This document shows, in pieces, positions 52,864-61,077 of a stretch of 64,000 nt of DNA. The stretch lies in the NCBI GenBank assembly GCA_017744515.1, contig JAGIBF010000024.1:18823-82822 (forward strand), in the 5' to 3' direction. The notes under the pieces were generated by a model. It did no database searches. It had not been told where the DNA came from and saw only the letters and a list, made by a program, of their open reading frames with translations. The translations under genes were made by a program, and so were the position numbers. How positions within the stretch are numbered: position 1 is the first letter of the stretch; every line of letters starts with the position of its first letter. Source of the stretch: Niastella sp. (GTDB taxonomy: Bacteria; Bacteroidota; Bacteroidia; Chitinophagales; Chitinophagaceae).

Positions 52864-53217
52864 ATGTCTATTCAACTGAAACACAAATCTCTTGACGTTT
52901 ACAAAGCCATTCGCGAATTAGTAAAAGAATCGTATAAACTCTCTTTACTGCTACCGGGGGAGGAAAAGTTCAATATGGTTCAGCAAATGAGAAGGGCAGC
53001 TCTTTCCTTGAAACTAAATTTGGCAGAAGGGTCGACACGAAGATCGGAAGTAGAAAGAAACAGGTTTATAGAAATCGCCAGAGGGTCGGTAGTAGAGATC
53101 GATGCAGTATTAGAAACAGCCATTGACCTAAACTACTTTACCAGCCAGCAACTTGAAACAATTAGCTCAATGCTTAACAAGTGTTTTGCCATGTTGTCTA
53201 AAATGATAAAATCTTAA
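52864..53217 (+). CDS. Four-helix-bundle protein (S23/Avd-like family)
   Basis: A 117-residue, entirely helical protein. The N-terminal [20 protein letters not shown], the central [20 protein letters not shown] and [20 protein letters not shown] match the four-helix-bundle family found as intervening-sequence ORFs in some 23S rRNA genes and as Avd accessory proteins of diversity-generating retroelements. Avd forms basic pentamers that bind nucleic acid; a similar role here is inference. Neither rRNA nor reverse transcriptase is nearby. It lies on the heme operon strand, within inverted arms, between hemB and hemL. Confidence 0.9.
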   Translation: MSIQLKHKSLDVYKAIRELVKESYKLSLLLPGEEKFNMVQQMRRAALSLKLNLAEGSTRRSEVERNRFIEIARGSVVEIDAVLETAIDLNYFTSQQLETISSMLNKCFAMLSKMIKS

Positions 53218-53233
53218 ACGTAAACAAATCCGC

Positions 53234-53266
53234 GTCAGTCTCACGTCTGACGTTTCACATTTCACG
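53234..53266 (-). repeat. Right terminal arm of the four-helix-bundle element
   Basis: Inverse complement of the left arm (28 of 33). On the minus strand it begins CGTGAAATGTGAAACGTCAG. It ends 3 nt before the hemL start codon, so it occupies the hemL translation-initiation region. Confidence 0.85.
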
Positions 53267-53269
53267 AAT

Positions 53270-54559
53270 ATGACAACCCAAACAAGTAAGTTATTATTCC
53301 AGCGTGCCCAGCAATCTATTCCCGGAGGTGTAAACTCGCCCGTAAGAGCATTTAAAAGCGTGGGAGGCACCCCCCTGTTCATAAAGAAAGCAGAAGGAAC
53401 TTATCTATACGATACAGATGACAACCGGTATATTGATTATATCGCCTCCTGGGGCCCCATGATCCTGGGCCATGCCTATGCACCCGTGATCAAAGCCATC
53501 CAGGAGCAGGCAGTGTATTCAACTTCCTATGGCGCCCCTACCGAACTGGAGATCAGGATGGCAGAGCTGATCAAAAGCATGGTGCCCAATGTAGACCTGA
53601 TTCGTATGGTAAGCAGCGGCACCGAAGCCTGCATGAGCGCCATCCGCGTAGCGCGTGGCTACACAGGCAGAAACAAGATCATCAAGTTTGAAGGCTGTTA
53701 CCATGGCCATGCCGACTCATTCCTGGTGAAAGCCGGCAGTGGGGTAGCTACCTTCAACATTCAAACCGTACCAGGTGTAACAGCAGGCGTAGCAGCAGAT
53801 ACACTTACCTGTGCATATAATGATCTGGCAGCAGTAGAAAAGCTCGTCAGCGAACACAAACAACAAATAGCAGCGATTATCATTGAGCCGGTAGCCGGCA
53901 ACATGGGTTGTATCTTACCAGCCCCAGGCTTCATCGAAGGACTGCGAAAAATTTGTAATGAAGAAGGCATCCTGTTCATCTTCGATGAGGTGATGACAGG
54001 TTTCCGCCTCGCCAAAGGTGGTGCGCAGGAACGCTTAGGCGTTGATGCCGACCTGGTAACGTATGGCAAAGTGATAGGAGCGGGCATGCCGGTAGGTGCC
54101 TTTGGAGGAAAGAAACACATTATGGAAGTTGTTTCACCTTTGGGCAATGTATACCAGGCAGGAACATTGAGCGGTAACCCCATTGCCATGATCGCCGGCT
54201 ATACGCTGCTCTCCATTTTAAATGAGCAGCCACAGCTATTACAGGAGATTGAAGAGAAGACTATTTACCTCAGAGATGGACTCGATAAAATACTGGCAGC
54301 TTCCGGTACGCCGTATGTGATCAACCAGTTGGGCTCTATGATCAGCATCCACTTCAGTGACCACCCGGTGACTGACTTTGCATCAGCAGCAGCAGCCAAC
54401 AATCAACTATTCAACAAATTCTTCCATGCCATGTTGAAAAGAGGTGTTTACCTGCCTCCTTCAGCCTTTGAAAGCTGGTTTCTCAACAATGCATTGACAC
54501 AACAAGACCTCGATGCCACTTTACAAGCAACCAAAGAAAGTCTTGCAGAAATATTATAA
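53270..54559 (+). CDS. hemL: Glutamate-1-semialdehyde 2,1-aminomutase
   Basis: A 429-residue PLP enzyme making 5-aminolevulinate from the HemA product. Seen: [63 protein letters not shown] and the PLP-lysine motif [17 protein letters not shown] (near 267). Normal length. Last gene of the heme operon; it converges on the phosphatase gene with a 7-nt gap and no clear terminator between them. Confidence 0.96.
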   Translation: MTTQTSKLLFQRAQQSIPGGVNSPVRAFKSVGGTPLFIKKAEGTYLYDTDDNRYIDYIASWGPMILGHAYAPVIKAIQEQAVYSTSYGAPTELEIRMAELIKSMVPNVDLIRMVSSGTEACMSAIRVARGYTGRNKIIKFEGCYHGHADSFLVKAGSGVATFNIQTVPGVTAGVAADTLTCAYNDLAAVEKLVSEHKQQIAAIIIEPVAGNMGCILPAPGFIEGLRKICNEEGILFIFDEVMTGFRLAKGGAQERLGVDADLVTYGKVIGAGMPVGAFGGKKHIMEVVSPLGNVYQAGTLSGNPIAMIAGYTLLSILNEQPQLLQEIEEKTIYLRDGLDKILAASGTPYVINQLGSMISIHFSDHPVTDFASAAAANNQLFNKFFHAMLKRGVYLPPSAFESWFLNNALTQQDLDATLQATKESLAEIL

Positions 54560-54566
54560 CAGGAAA

Positions 54567-55307
54567 TTACAGGGAAGCATTTAAGATACTACCCGAATCA
54601 AGAAGGGAATTAACGCCATGCATGAGGGAAGAAGAGGAGCGCAATGCGTCCAGGTGACGTTCATGGTGAAGGTCTGTTCCTAACAGATCGATGTATTTCT
54701 TTTTGATAAGATAATGAGCCAGGTCATTAGTTCCTTTACCGTAATAACCGGTAAGCGAAAGGAGGTTCAGTTGAAAATAACAACCGGCCTCTTTCAGCTC
54801 ATCATACACCTCTTTATTGGATACCAGGTAACTATAACGTTCCGGGTGAGCGAGAATAGGCTTATAACCGTTTATCTGCAATTCAAATAAGGTCTCCTTT
54901 AAGTTCCTGGGAGGAGCTACAAATGAAAACTCCACAAGCACCCAATTATCCTTGATGGTGAGCAAAGGAACATTCTGCTCCAGCAGCCTGTCGAAATGAT
55001 CATCCAGGAAATATTCAGCCGCAGCCCTTATGGAAGTATTTAGTCTGTCTTGCTGCAACGCCAGTTCCAGCCGCTTATGAGCATTGCCAATACTGGTAGC
55101 ATCATTCTGATGCACATCCCACATAATATGGGGAGTAGTAATAAAACGACGGTAGCCCAGCTGTTGCAACCCCTTCATCAGCATGAGAGAAGTAGCATCA
55201 TCAGGACTACCGTCATCGATCCCGGGCAACAGGTGCGAGTGCATATCTGTATCCAGGGCACTTAGGTCAACATTAACAGCACTCTTTTTTTTGAAAATAG
55301 AGAACAT
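54567..55307 (-). CDS. PHP-type tyrosine-protein phosphatase (CpsB/YwqE-like)
   Basis: A 246-residue metal-dependent phosphatase of the PHP superfamily. The N-terminal motif DTDMHSHLLPGIDDG carries the first metal ligands (H24, H26), with FITTPHIMWDVHQND, VEFSFVAPP, KPILAHPERYSYL and LLGTDLHHERH completing the site. Such enzymes dephosphorylate capsule tyrosine kinases and control polysaccharide export. It closes the polysaccharide operon, 15 nt after fcl; the kinase partner is not in the window. Confidence 0.9.
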   Translation of the reverse strand: MFSIFKKKSAVNVDLSALDTDMHSHLLPGIDDGSPDDATSLMLMKGLQQLGYRRFITTPHIMWDVHQNDATSIGNAHKRLELALQQDRLNTSIRAAAEYFLDDHFDRLLEQNVPLLTIKDNWVLVEFSFVAPPRNLKETLFELQINGYKPILAHPERYSYLVSNKEVYDELKEAGCYFQLNLLSLTGYYGKGTNDLAHYLIKKKYIDLLGTDLHHERHLDALRSSSSLMHGVNSLLDSGSILNASL

Positions 55308-55322
55308 GCTACTGTTACGTTA

Positions 55323-56258
55323 TTAGGCTACTGCTTCAGCCTTTTCAAATTCTTTGTATACGTTCTTGATGCCTTCATACAACTCGATCTTTGATTTCCA
55401 GCCCATGCCATGCAACTTCGTTACATCCATCAGCTTACGGGGAGTTCCGTCTGGCTTGCTAAGGTCATGTTGTATTTCTCCTTTATAGCCCACTATATCC
55501 TTCACCATCAGCGCCAGATCCTTGATCGTGATGTCATCACCAACACCCACATTCACCAATCCTTCTTCATTATAGTTTTGCATCAGGTAGAAACAAGCAT
55601 CGGCCAAATCATCCGCATGCAGAAACTCGCGGCGTGGACTTCCCGTTCCCCACATTACCACTGCAGGATCATTCTTCACTTTGGCCTCGTGGAATTTGCG
55701 GATCAGGGCAGGCAATACATGTGAGTTGTTAAGGTCGTAATTATCATTCGGGCCATACAAGTTAGTAGGCATCACGGAAATGAAATTGCAACCATATTGA
55801 GCCCGGTAAGCATCACACATTTTGATACCAGCTATCTTTGCAATAGCATAAGGCTCGTTGGTTGGCTCCAGCAAACCTGTCAACAGATAATCTTCTTTCA
55901 GTGGCTGCGGCGCCAGCTTAGGATAAATACAGGATGATCCAAGGAACATGAGCTTTTTAACACCCTGCACATAAGCAGCGTGGATCACATTGCTCTGGAT
56001 CATGATATTCTCGTAAATGAAATCGGCCCTGTAAATATTATTAGCCTGGATGCCGCCCACCTTGGCCGCTGCCAGGAAAACATAGTTAGGTTTTTCCTGC
56101 GCAAAGAATTCATCTACCGCCAGCTGGCTACGCAGATCGAGCTCTTTGGATGTACGTACAACCAGGTTGGTAAACCCCTCGGCTTTCAGTTTACGAACAA
56201 TCGCTGAACCTACCATGCCGCGGTGACCTGCTATATATATCTTATCTGACTTATTCAT
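55323..56258 (-). CDS. fcl: GDP-L-fucose synthase
   Basis: A 311-residue bifunctional epimerase/reductase turning GDP-4-keto-6-deoxymannose into GDP-L-fucose. Seen: [39 protein letters not shown] and the catalytic [20 protein letters not shown]. Pairs with gmd directly upstream (42-nt gap with its own -7 box). Confidence 0.95.
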   Translation of the reverse strand: MNKSDKIYIAGHRGMVGSAIVRKLKAEGFTNLVVRTSKELDLRSQLAVDEFFAQEKPNYVFLAAAKVGGIQANNIYRADFIYENIMIQSNVIHAAYVQGVKKLMFLGSSCIYPKLAPQPLKEDYLLTGLLEPTNEPYAIAKIAGIKMCDAYRAQYGCNFISVMPTNLYGPNDNYDLNNSHVLPALIRKFHEAKVKNDPAVVMWGTGSPRREFLHADDLADACFYLMQNYNEEGLVNVGVGDDITIKDLALMVKDIVGYKGEIQHDLSKPDGTPRKLMDVTKLHGMGWKSKIELYEGIKNVYKEFEKAEAVA

Positions 56259-56283
56259 AAGTTGAAAAAGCTTGTAATAGCTA

Positions 56284-56291
56284 CAAAATTA
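56284..56291 (-). promoter_or_regulatory. Candidate internal -7 box for fcl
   Basis: TAATTTTG on the minus strand, full TAnnTTTG match, 25 nt before the fcl ATG, within the gmd-fcl gap. Confidence 0.45.
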
Positions 56292-56300
56292 GCTCAATTA

Positions 56301-57416
56301 TTATTCAAACTGGTTACGCACATAGTAGCCCGAATCCTTCAGCAGCACCTCTTTCCTGAACAGCTCCACATCATTGGCAACCATCTCTTTAACCAGTCCA
56401 GCCAGGTCATATTTAGGTTTCCAGCCCAGTTGCGTCTGGGATTTGGTAGGGTCACCGATCAGCAGATCTACTTCTGTTGGACGATAATAGCGGGCATCTA
56501 CAGCTACGACCTCTTTACCGACTTCCACCTGGAAGTCAGGATTTTTGCAGGCAGTAATAACACCTACCTCTTTTTCATCTTTGCCTTTGAATTCTACAGT
56601 GACACCTACTTCATTGAAGGCCATGCGCACAAATTCGCGTACAGGAGTGGTAACTCCGGTAGCAATTACATAATCTTCAGGTTTAGGTTGTTGCAGGATC
56701 AGGTACATAGCCTCTACATAATCTTTGGCATGTCCCCAGTCACGCTTGGCATCCAGGTTACCCAGGTATATTTTATCCTGTAAACCGAGGGCAATCTTGG
56801 CCACACCACGGGTGATCTTGCGGGTCACGAATGTTTCACCACGCAACGGCGATTCGTGGTTGAACAGGATACCATTTACGGCATACATATCATAAGCCTC
56901 ACGGTAGTTCACCGTTATCCAATAAGCATACATTTTTGCTACCGCATAAGGAGAACGGGGGTAGAAAGGAGTTCTCTCAGATTGAGGAATTTCCTGCACC
57001 TTTCCATATAATTCTGAAGTAGAAGCCTGGTAGATCTTGGTTTTTTTAGTCAGCCCCAGTAAACGTACAGCCTCCAGGATACGCAACGTACCAATACCAT
57101 CGGCATTAGCAGTATACTCAGGAGTTTCAAAGCTCACAGCAACGTGGCTCATAGCCGCCAGGTTATATATTTCATCAGGTTGAGTTTCCTGGATGATCCG
57201 TATCAGGTTGGTGGAATCGGTAAGATCACCATAATGCAGTTTCAGCTGCACATTTTTCTCATGAGGATCCTGGTAAAGGTGGTCGATACGTTCGGTATTG
57301 AACAACGAGCTTCTGCGCTTAATACCATGTACAATATATCCCTTCTTTAACAACAGGTCGGTTAAATAGGCTCCATCCTGACCGGTAACGCCGGTGATCA
57401 AAGCTACTTTTGGCAT
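56301..57416 (-). CDS. gmd: GDP-mannose 4,6-dehydratase
   Basis: A 371-residue extended SDR making GDP-4-keto-6-deoxy-D-mannose, the Fcl substrate. Seen: [48 protein letters not shown], the catalytic [11 protein letters not shown] and [19 protein letters not shown]. Normal length. It lies 5 nt after the GT2 gene and supplies activated deoxysugar for this cluster. Confidence 0.96.
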   Translation of the reverse strand: MPKVALITGVTGQDGAYLTDLLLKKGYIVHGIKRRSSLFNTERIDHLYQDPHEKNVQLKLHYGDLTDSTNLIRIIQETQPDEIYNLAAMSHVAVSFETPEYTANADGIGTLRILEAVRLLGLTKKTKIYQASTSELYGKVQEIPQSERTPFYPRSPYAVAKMYAYWITVNYREAYDMYAVNGILFNHESPLRGETFVTRKITRGVAKIALGLQDKIYLGNLDAKRDWGHAKDYVEAMYLILQQPKPEDYVIATGVTTPVREFVRMAFNEVGVTVEFKGKDEKEVGVITACKNPDFQVEVGKEVVAVDARYYRPTEVDLLIGDPTKSQTQLGWKPKYDLAGLVKEMVANDVELFRKEVLLKDSGYYVRNQFE

Positions 57417-57421
57417 AGTGT

Positions 57422-58168
57422 TTATCTGGTTATAAATTGAATGATCTTACGCATAGGTTTTAACCATGTCGTAAAAAAATATGGTTTCAGCTCATTGAGG
57501 GTCCAGGCCTTCCTGTCTTCCCTGTTGGCCCGCAGCCTGTTCTTCAAAGATGCATTACTCATACCCCCCGCCCGCATTTTCACCAACACATGAGGCACAT
57601 AACTTGCGCAGGCATTATAGCGCACCAGGATGCGAAGCATCATTTCATAGTCGGCTGCAGATCGTAAATCAGTGTTGAAAAGTCCTACCGCTTCATATAT
57701 CTTCCGCCGGACAAAGAAGGTCGGATGCGGGGGCATCCAGCCATAATAAAAGTATTTTCGTTTGTATCGGCCGCTTTTCCAGTTACGGGTGACAACATAA
57801 ACGTCATTTTTCTTAACATATTGCAAGTCACCATATACAACATCTACAGAAGGGTCATTAAAAGCAGCCATCACCTGCGAAAGCACCTCGGGGTTATCAT
57901 AAAAATCATCGGAATTCAATATCCCAACTACTTCCCCGGTGGCCAGTCCTATGCCTTTATTCATGGCATCGTAAATGCCTTTGTCCTTTTCAGAAACCAC
58001 CCGTGCCACATGCGGGAATTCCTTTACGATATCCAGGGTATTATCCTTCGACAGCCCGTCAACAATAATGTGCTCGATGGGCTGATAAGATTGCCCGGCA
58101 ATACTGATCAGGGTGTCTCGTACAGTAGAAGCACTATTAAAAGTGGCAGTAATGATGGTTACTTTCAT
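57422..58168 (-). CDS. Family 2 glycosyltransferase
   Basis: A 248-residue GT-A fold enzyme: [35 protein letters not shown], the DxD-like [11 protein letters not shown], and [16 protein letters not shown], typical of WcaA-like colanic-acid/EPS transferases. Cytoplasmic. The ATG at 58168 follows the carbamoyltransferase stop by one base; an ATG three codons earlier would overlap it. The sugar donor may be GDP-fucose made by the next genes, by inference. Confidence 0.9.
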   Translation of the reverse strand: MKVTIITATFNSASTVRDTLISIAGQSYQPIEHIIVDGLSKDNTLDIVKEFPHVARVVSEKDKGIYDAMNKGIGLATGEVVGILNSDDFYDNPEVLSQVMAAFNDPSVDVVYGDLQYVKKNDVYVVTRNWKSGRYKRKYFYYGWMPPHPTFFVRRKIYEAVGLFNTDLRSAADYEMMLRILVRYNACASYVPHVLVKMRAGGMSNASLKNRLRANREDRKAWTLNELKPYFFTTWLKPMRKIIQFITR

Positions 58169-58169
58169 A

Positions 58170-59909
58170 TTAACCATTCCTTGTGATCACACAATTCTCC
58201 AATACCAACATGTCCATATTAGTTCGTAAGAAGCATTCAAGCGCGTTTTCAGGAGAGTTTACAATGGGCTCATTTTCATTGAAGGAGGTATTGAGCAGAA
58301 TAGGAACGCCCGTTTTCCTGCGAAAAGCATCGATCAGCGCATAATAGCGGGGAGTTACTGCCTTGTCTACCGTTTGCAGGCGGCCAGTACCATCCACGTG
58401 CGTTACAGCAGGGATGGAGGCATGCATTTCCGGTTTGATAGGAAATACTTTCTCCATAAAAGGCACATCATCATTCACTTCAAAATATGCTGAAACATAT
58501 TCTTTTAAAATAGAAGGAGCAAAGGGACGGAAGCTTTCCCGGCGTTTGATCTTTGAGTTCAACAACTCTTTGGCATCCTGCCTGCGCGGGTCGGCCAGGA
58601 TAGAACGGGCGCCCAATGCCCGCGGACCAAACTCAGCCCGGCCATTGAACCATCCTATCACACCGGCATCAATTAAACGATTGGCAACTATTTCATATAA
58701 CTCTTCATCGGAATACCGGGCATAAGCAATATTCCTCGACTTCAGGTAAGCTTCGATAGCTTCATTGGTAAACCGGCTGCCGGTATACGCCGACCAGATA
58801 GGCGTTGCCCTCGGCTGGTGGAGCAATTGATTATGAACATACAAAGCAGCCCCCATGGAGATGCCGGCATCATGACCCGCCGAAGGGATATACACCTGCT
58901 TAAAGCCAGTATTGCGGGTGATCTTACCATTAGCCACCGAATTCTGTGCCACCCCACCAGCAATACATACGGCAGATAAGCCAGTCCGCTTCTGCAGATG
59001 ATTCAATATATGAAAGATCAACTCTTCGGTGATCCGCTGTATAGACGCCGCCATATCCTTATGATATTGAGAAAGCGGCTCTTCCTTTTTACGGACTGCA
59101 CCAAATTGTTCTTCCATGTAGGGAGAATAAAGAGGGGCCACTACAGGAATATGATCATCACCATAAGAAACGATCCCCTGCTTGCCCGACCGGAAGTATT
59201 TCAGGTTCAGGGTAAACAATCCATTACTGTTATCAAAGAGAAGCACATCCCGCAACTTATCGACATATTTGGCCTCACCATAAGGTGCCAGACCCATAAC
59301 CTTGTACTCATCACCATAATGCGGAAAACCCAGCAACTGCGTAAAGGCAGTATAAAACAGGCCCACCGAATGAGGGAAGTCTACAGAATCCAACACCTCG
59401 ATCTTATTGCCCTTACCCACGCCGATCATAGTAGTGGTAAAGTCGCCAGACCCATCGATAGATACCAGGGCAGCCTCTTCAAAAGGAGAAGCAAAAAAGG
59501 CGGAAGCAAGATGGCTCCGGTGATGCTCTACCTGGTGTATTTTACTTTTGATCACGGCTTTATCGGGTGCCCCCTTGAACGCCATGAATTCATCTTCCAG
59601 CGACGATACCTTACGCGCATTCTTCAGGCGATCAATTACTGCATTCCAACCACCACCCGGGTTCTTCAGCAGATACAAGATCTTATTGCGGAATTTGGCA
59701 GAAGGATCGCGACCGATAGCAATATGATCCACTTCAGCCAGCGTAATACCAGCTTCATCGAGGCAAAACTGCACAGCCATTGAAGGAAAACCAGCCCAGT
59801 GCTTGACCCTGCGAAAACGCTCCTCTTCAGTAGCGGCAATCATAATACCATCCTTAAAAATAGCAGCTGAAGAATCAGCGTGGTAAGCATTAATTCCAAG
59901 TATGTACAT
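58170..59909 (-). CDS. NodU/CmcH-family carbamoyltransferase
   Basis: A 579-residue enzyme that transfers a carbamoyl group from carbamoyl phosphate. The N-terminal Kae1-like domain has GINAYHADSSAAIFKDG, QVEHHRSHLASAFFASPF and SIDGSGDFTTTMIG; the C-terminal domain has EFGPRALGARSILADPRR and ESFRPFAPSIL, then LNTSFNENEPIVNSP. Relatives carbamoylate sugars in Nod factors, antibiotics and polysaccharides. In this operon the acceptor is probably a glycan hydroxyl. Overlaps or abuts both neighbours. Confidence 0.93.
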   Translation of the reverse strand: MYILGINAYHADSSAAIFKDGIMIAATEEERFRRVKHWAGFPSMAVQFCLDEAGITLAEVDHIAIGRDPSAKFRNKILYLLKNPGGGWNAVIDRLKNARKVSSLEDEFMAFKGAPDKAVIKSKIHQVEHHRSHLASAFFASPFEEAALVSIDGSGDFTTTMIGVGKGNKIEVLDSVDFPHSVGLFYTAFTQLLGFPHYGDEYKVMGLAPYGEAKYVDKLRDVLLFDNSNGLFTLNLKYFRSGKQGIVSYGDDHIPVVAPLYSPYMEEQFGAVRKKEEPLSQYHKDMAASIQRITEELIFHILNHLQKRTGLSAVCIAGGVAQNSVANGKITRNTGFKQVYIPSAGHDAGISMGAALYVHNQLLHQPRATPIWSAYTGSRFTNEAIEAYLKSRNIAYARYSDEELYEIVANRLIDAGVIGWFNGRAEFGPRALGARSILADPRRQDAKELLNSKIKRRESFRPFAPSILKEYVSAYFEVNDDVPFMEKVFPIKPEMHASIPAVTHVDGTGRLQTVDKAVTPRYYALIDAFRRKTGVPILLNTSFNENEPIVNSPENALECFLRTNMDMLVLENCVITRNG

Positions 59910-59912
59910 CTC

Positions 59913-61052
59913 TTAGTTAAATAACTTTTGATAAATTATTTTTAGTTCTTCTTTATTGATTGTATGCTCTACATGTTGCCAGGCAGCCAATGACCATTGA
60001 TCATATTCTGCCTGTTCAAAACCAATAGCCATTTGCAATGCCGCTACAAATTGTTGAGGTTCCTTCAACGGTAGGTCCCAGCCAGCTTTCACACCCTGTA
60101 GGTTTCTCCACGGAGTCTGATCACTGATCAATACCGGTTTACCACCTGCCAATGCTTCAAAAATGGCATGCCCAAAGTTTTCACCCTGTGTAGGAAGCCC
60201 CATAATATGATGCTCAGCAATAATGGCTGGCAAATTACTATTAGGTATTTCACCTTTGAAATCGACCCGCACACTTTCCGGCAGAGATACTGCCATATCC
60301 CTGCAACGGGCCACATAAGCCTTATCCTCTTCACTGCCTACCACCGTCAACAAAATATTTCCCTGCACCTGTTGCAGGCACTCCAGTAAGAAATCAAGAT
60401 TTTTGATGGGATGCAGCCGGCCTATGAAAATGATCTTTAATTCCCCCGGCTTTTTAAGCAGGCTTCGGGCATAAGGCGGCACATAACCCGGCCAGTTGGG
60501 AGCCAGCAAGCCTTGTGCACTGGAACCAAATACTTTTTTTATATCCGCATACTCGGTCGCATCCGTTGCCTGAAAGTCTATATGCCGGTGAAAACCGAGT
60601 ATTTTAAACAAACGCAGGTAAGTCTTCTTCTTTGTTGACTTGAATTGAAGCGCGCTGCTCCTCAACATGCCTCTTGGCGCCAGTACCACCTTTGTATTCC
60701 ATTGATTACGCCTGCTCACCAGCAAAGGATAGATCGTGAAAAACTTTGAGAACATACTGTTGAGGTAAATAACGGCAGGCTTCAGCTCGTCGATTACCCG
60801 GGTGACCATCGACATATTGAGAAGATCGGGCGTGCAATAAAAGACCTTTGCCCGCTCATCATACGGAAGCCATTCATTTACCTGAACCCCCTCATAAGGA
60901 TCGGAAGCCCCAAGGTCTCTGTCGCCAGTGAAAACATATACATCACAATCATGTTGCATATGCTTTGCAAAGTTCACAGCAGAGCGGATAGGTCCGCCGG
61001 CCTTATAACCAGGATCGAACCAATCTATAAATACCAATACGGTCTTACTCAC
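59913..61052 (-). CDS. GT4-type glycosyltransferase
   Basis: A 379-residue GT-B enzyme. N-terminal VFIDWFDPGYKAGGPIRSAV is the acceptor-binding Rossmann start; the donor-binding half shows IIFIGRLHPIKNLDFLLECL and GENFGHAIFEALAGGKPVLI, the E-x7-E motif of GT4. It would add one sugar during repeat-unit assembly. 3 nt before the carbamoyltransferase gene. Confidence 0.9.
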   Translation of the reverse strand: MSKTVLVFIDWFDPGYKAGGPIRSAVNFAKHMQHDCDVYVFTGDRDLGASDPYEGVQVNEWLPYDERAKVFYCTPDLLNMSMVTRVIDELKPAVIYLNSMFSKFFTIYPLLVSRRNQWNTKVVLAPRGMLRSSALQFKSTKKKTYLRLFKILGFHRHIDFQATDATEYADIKKVFGSSAQGLLAPNWPGYVPPYARSLLKKPGELKIIFIGRLHPIKNLDFLLECLQQVQGNILLTVVGSEEDKAYVARCRDMAVSLPESVRVDFKGEIPNSNLPAIIAEHHIMGLPTQGENFGHAIFEALAGGKPVLISDQTPWRNLQGVKAGWDLPLKEPQQFVAALQMAIGFEQAEYDQWSLAAWQHVEHTINKEELKIIYQKLFN

Positions 61053-61077
61053 AATCTTTACTTAAGAGGAAATTAAA

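Larger units (their letters stand above)
52759..53266. mobile_element. Putative 508-nt inverted-repeat element carrying a four-helix-bundle gene
   Basis: Terminal arms of 33 nt (52759-52791 and 53234-53266) are inverse complements at 28 of 33 positions with no gap. The left arm supplies the hemB stop codon; the right arm ends 3 nt before the hemL ATG. Only the four-helix-bundle gene lies inside. A cargo-free relative is at 34848-34920. No transposase is encoded, so any movement would need a protein supplied in trans. Mobility is inferred from structure, not shown. Confidence 0.5.

Noticed and set aside
52864..53217. Four-helix-bundle gene as a 23S rRNA intervening sequence or diversity-generating retroelement accessory
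   Set aside because: No rRNA, reverse transcriptase, template repeat or variable target gene lies in the window; only the family resemblance remains.
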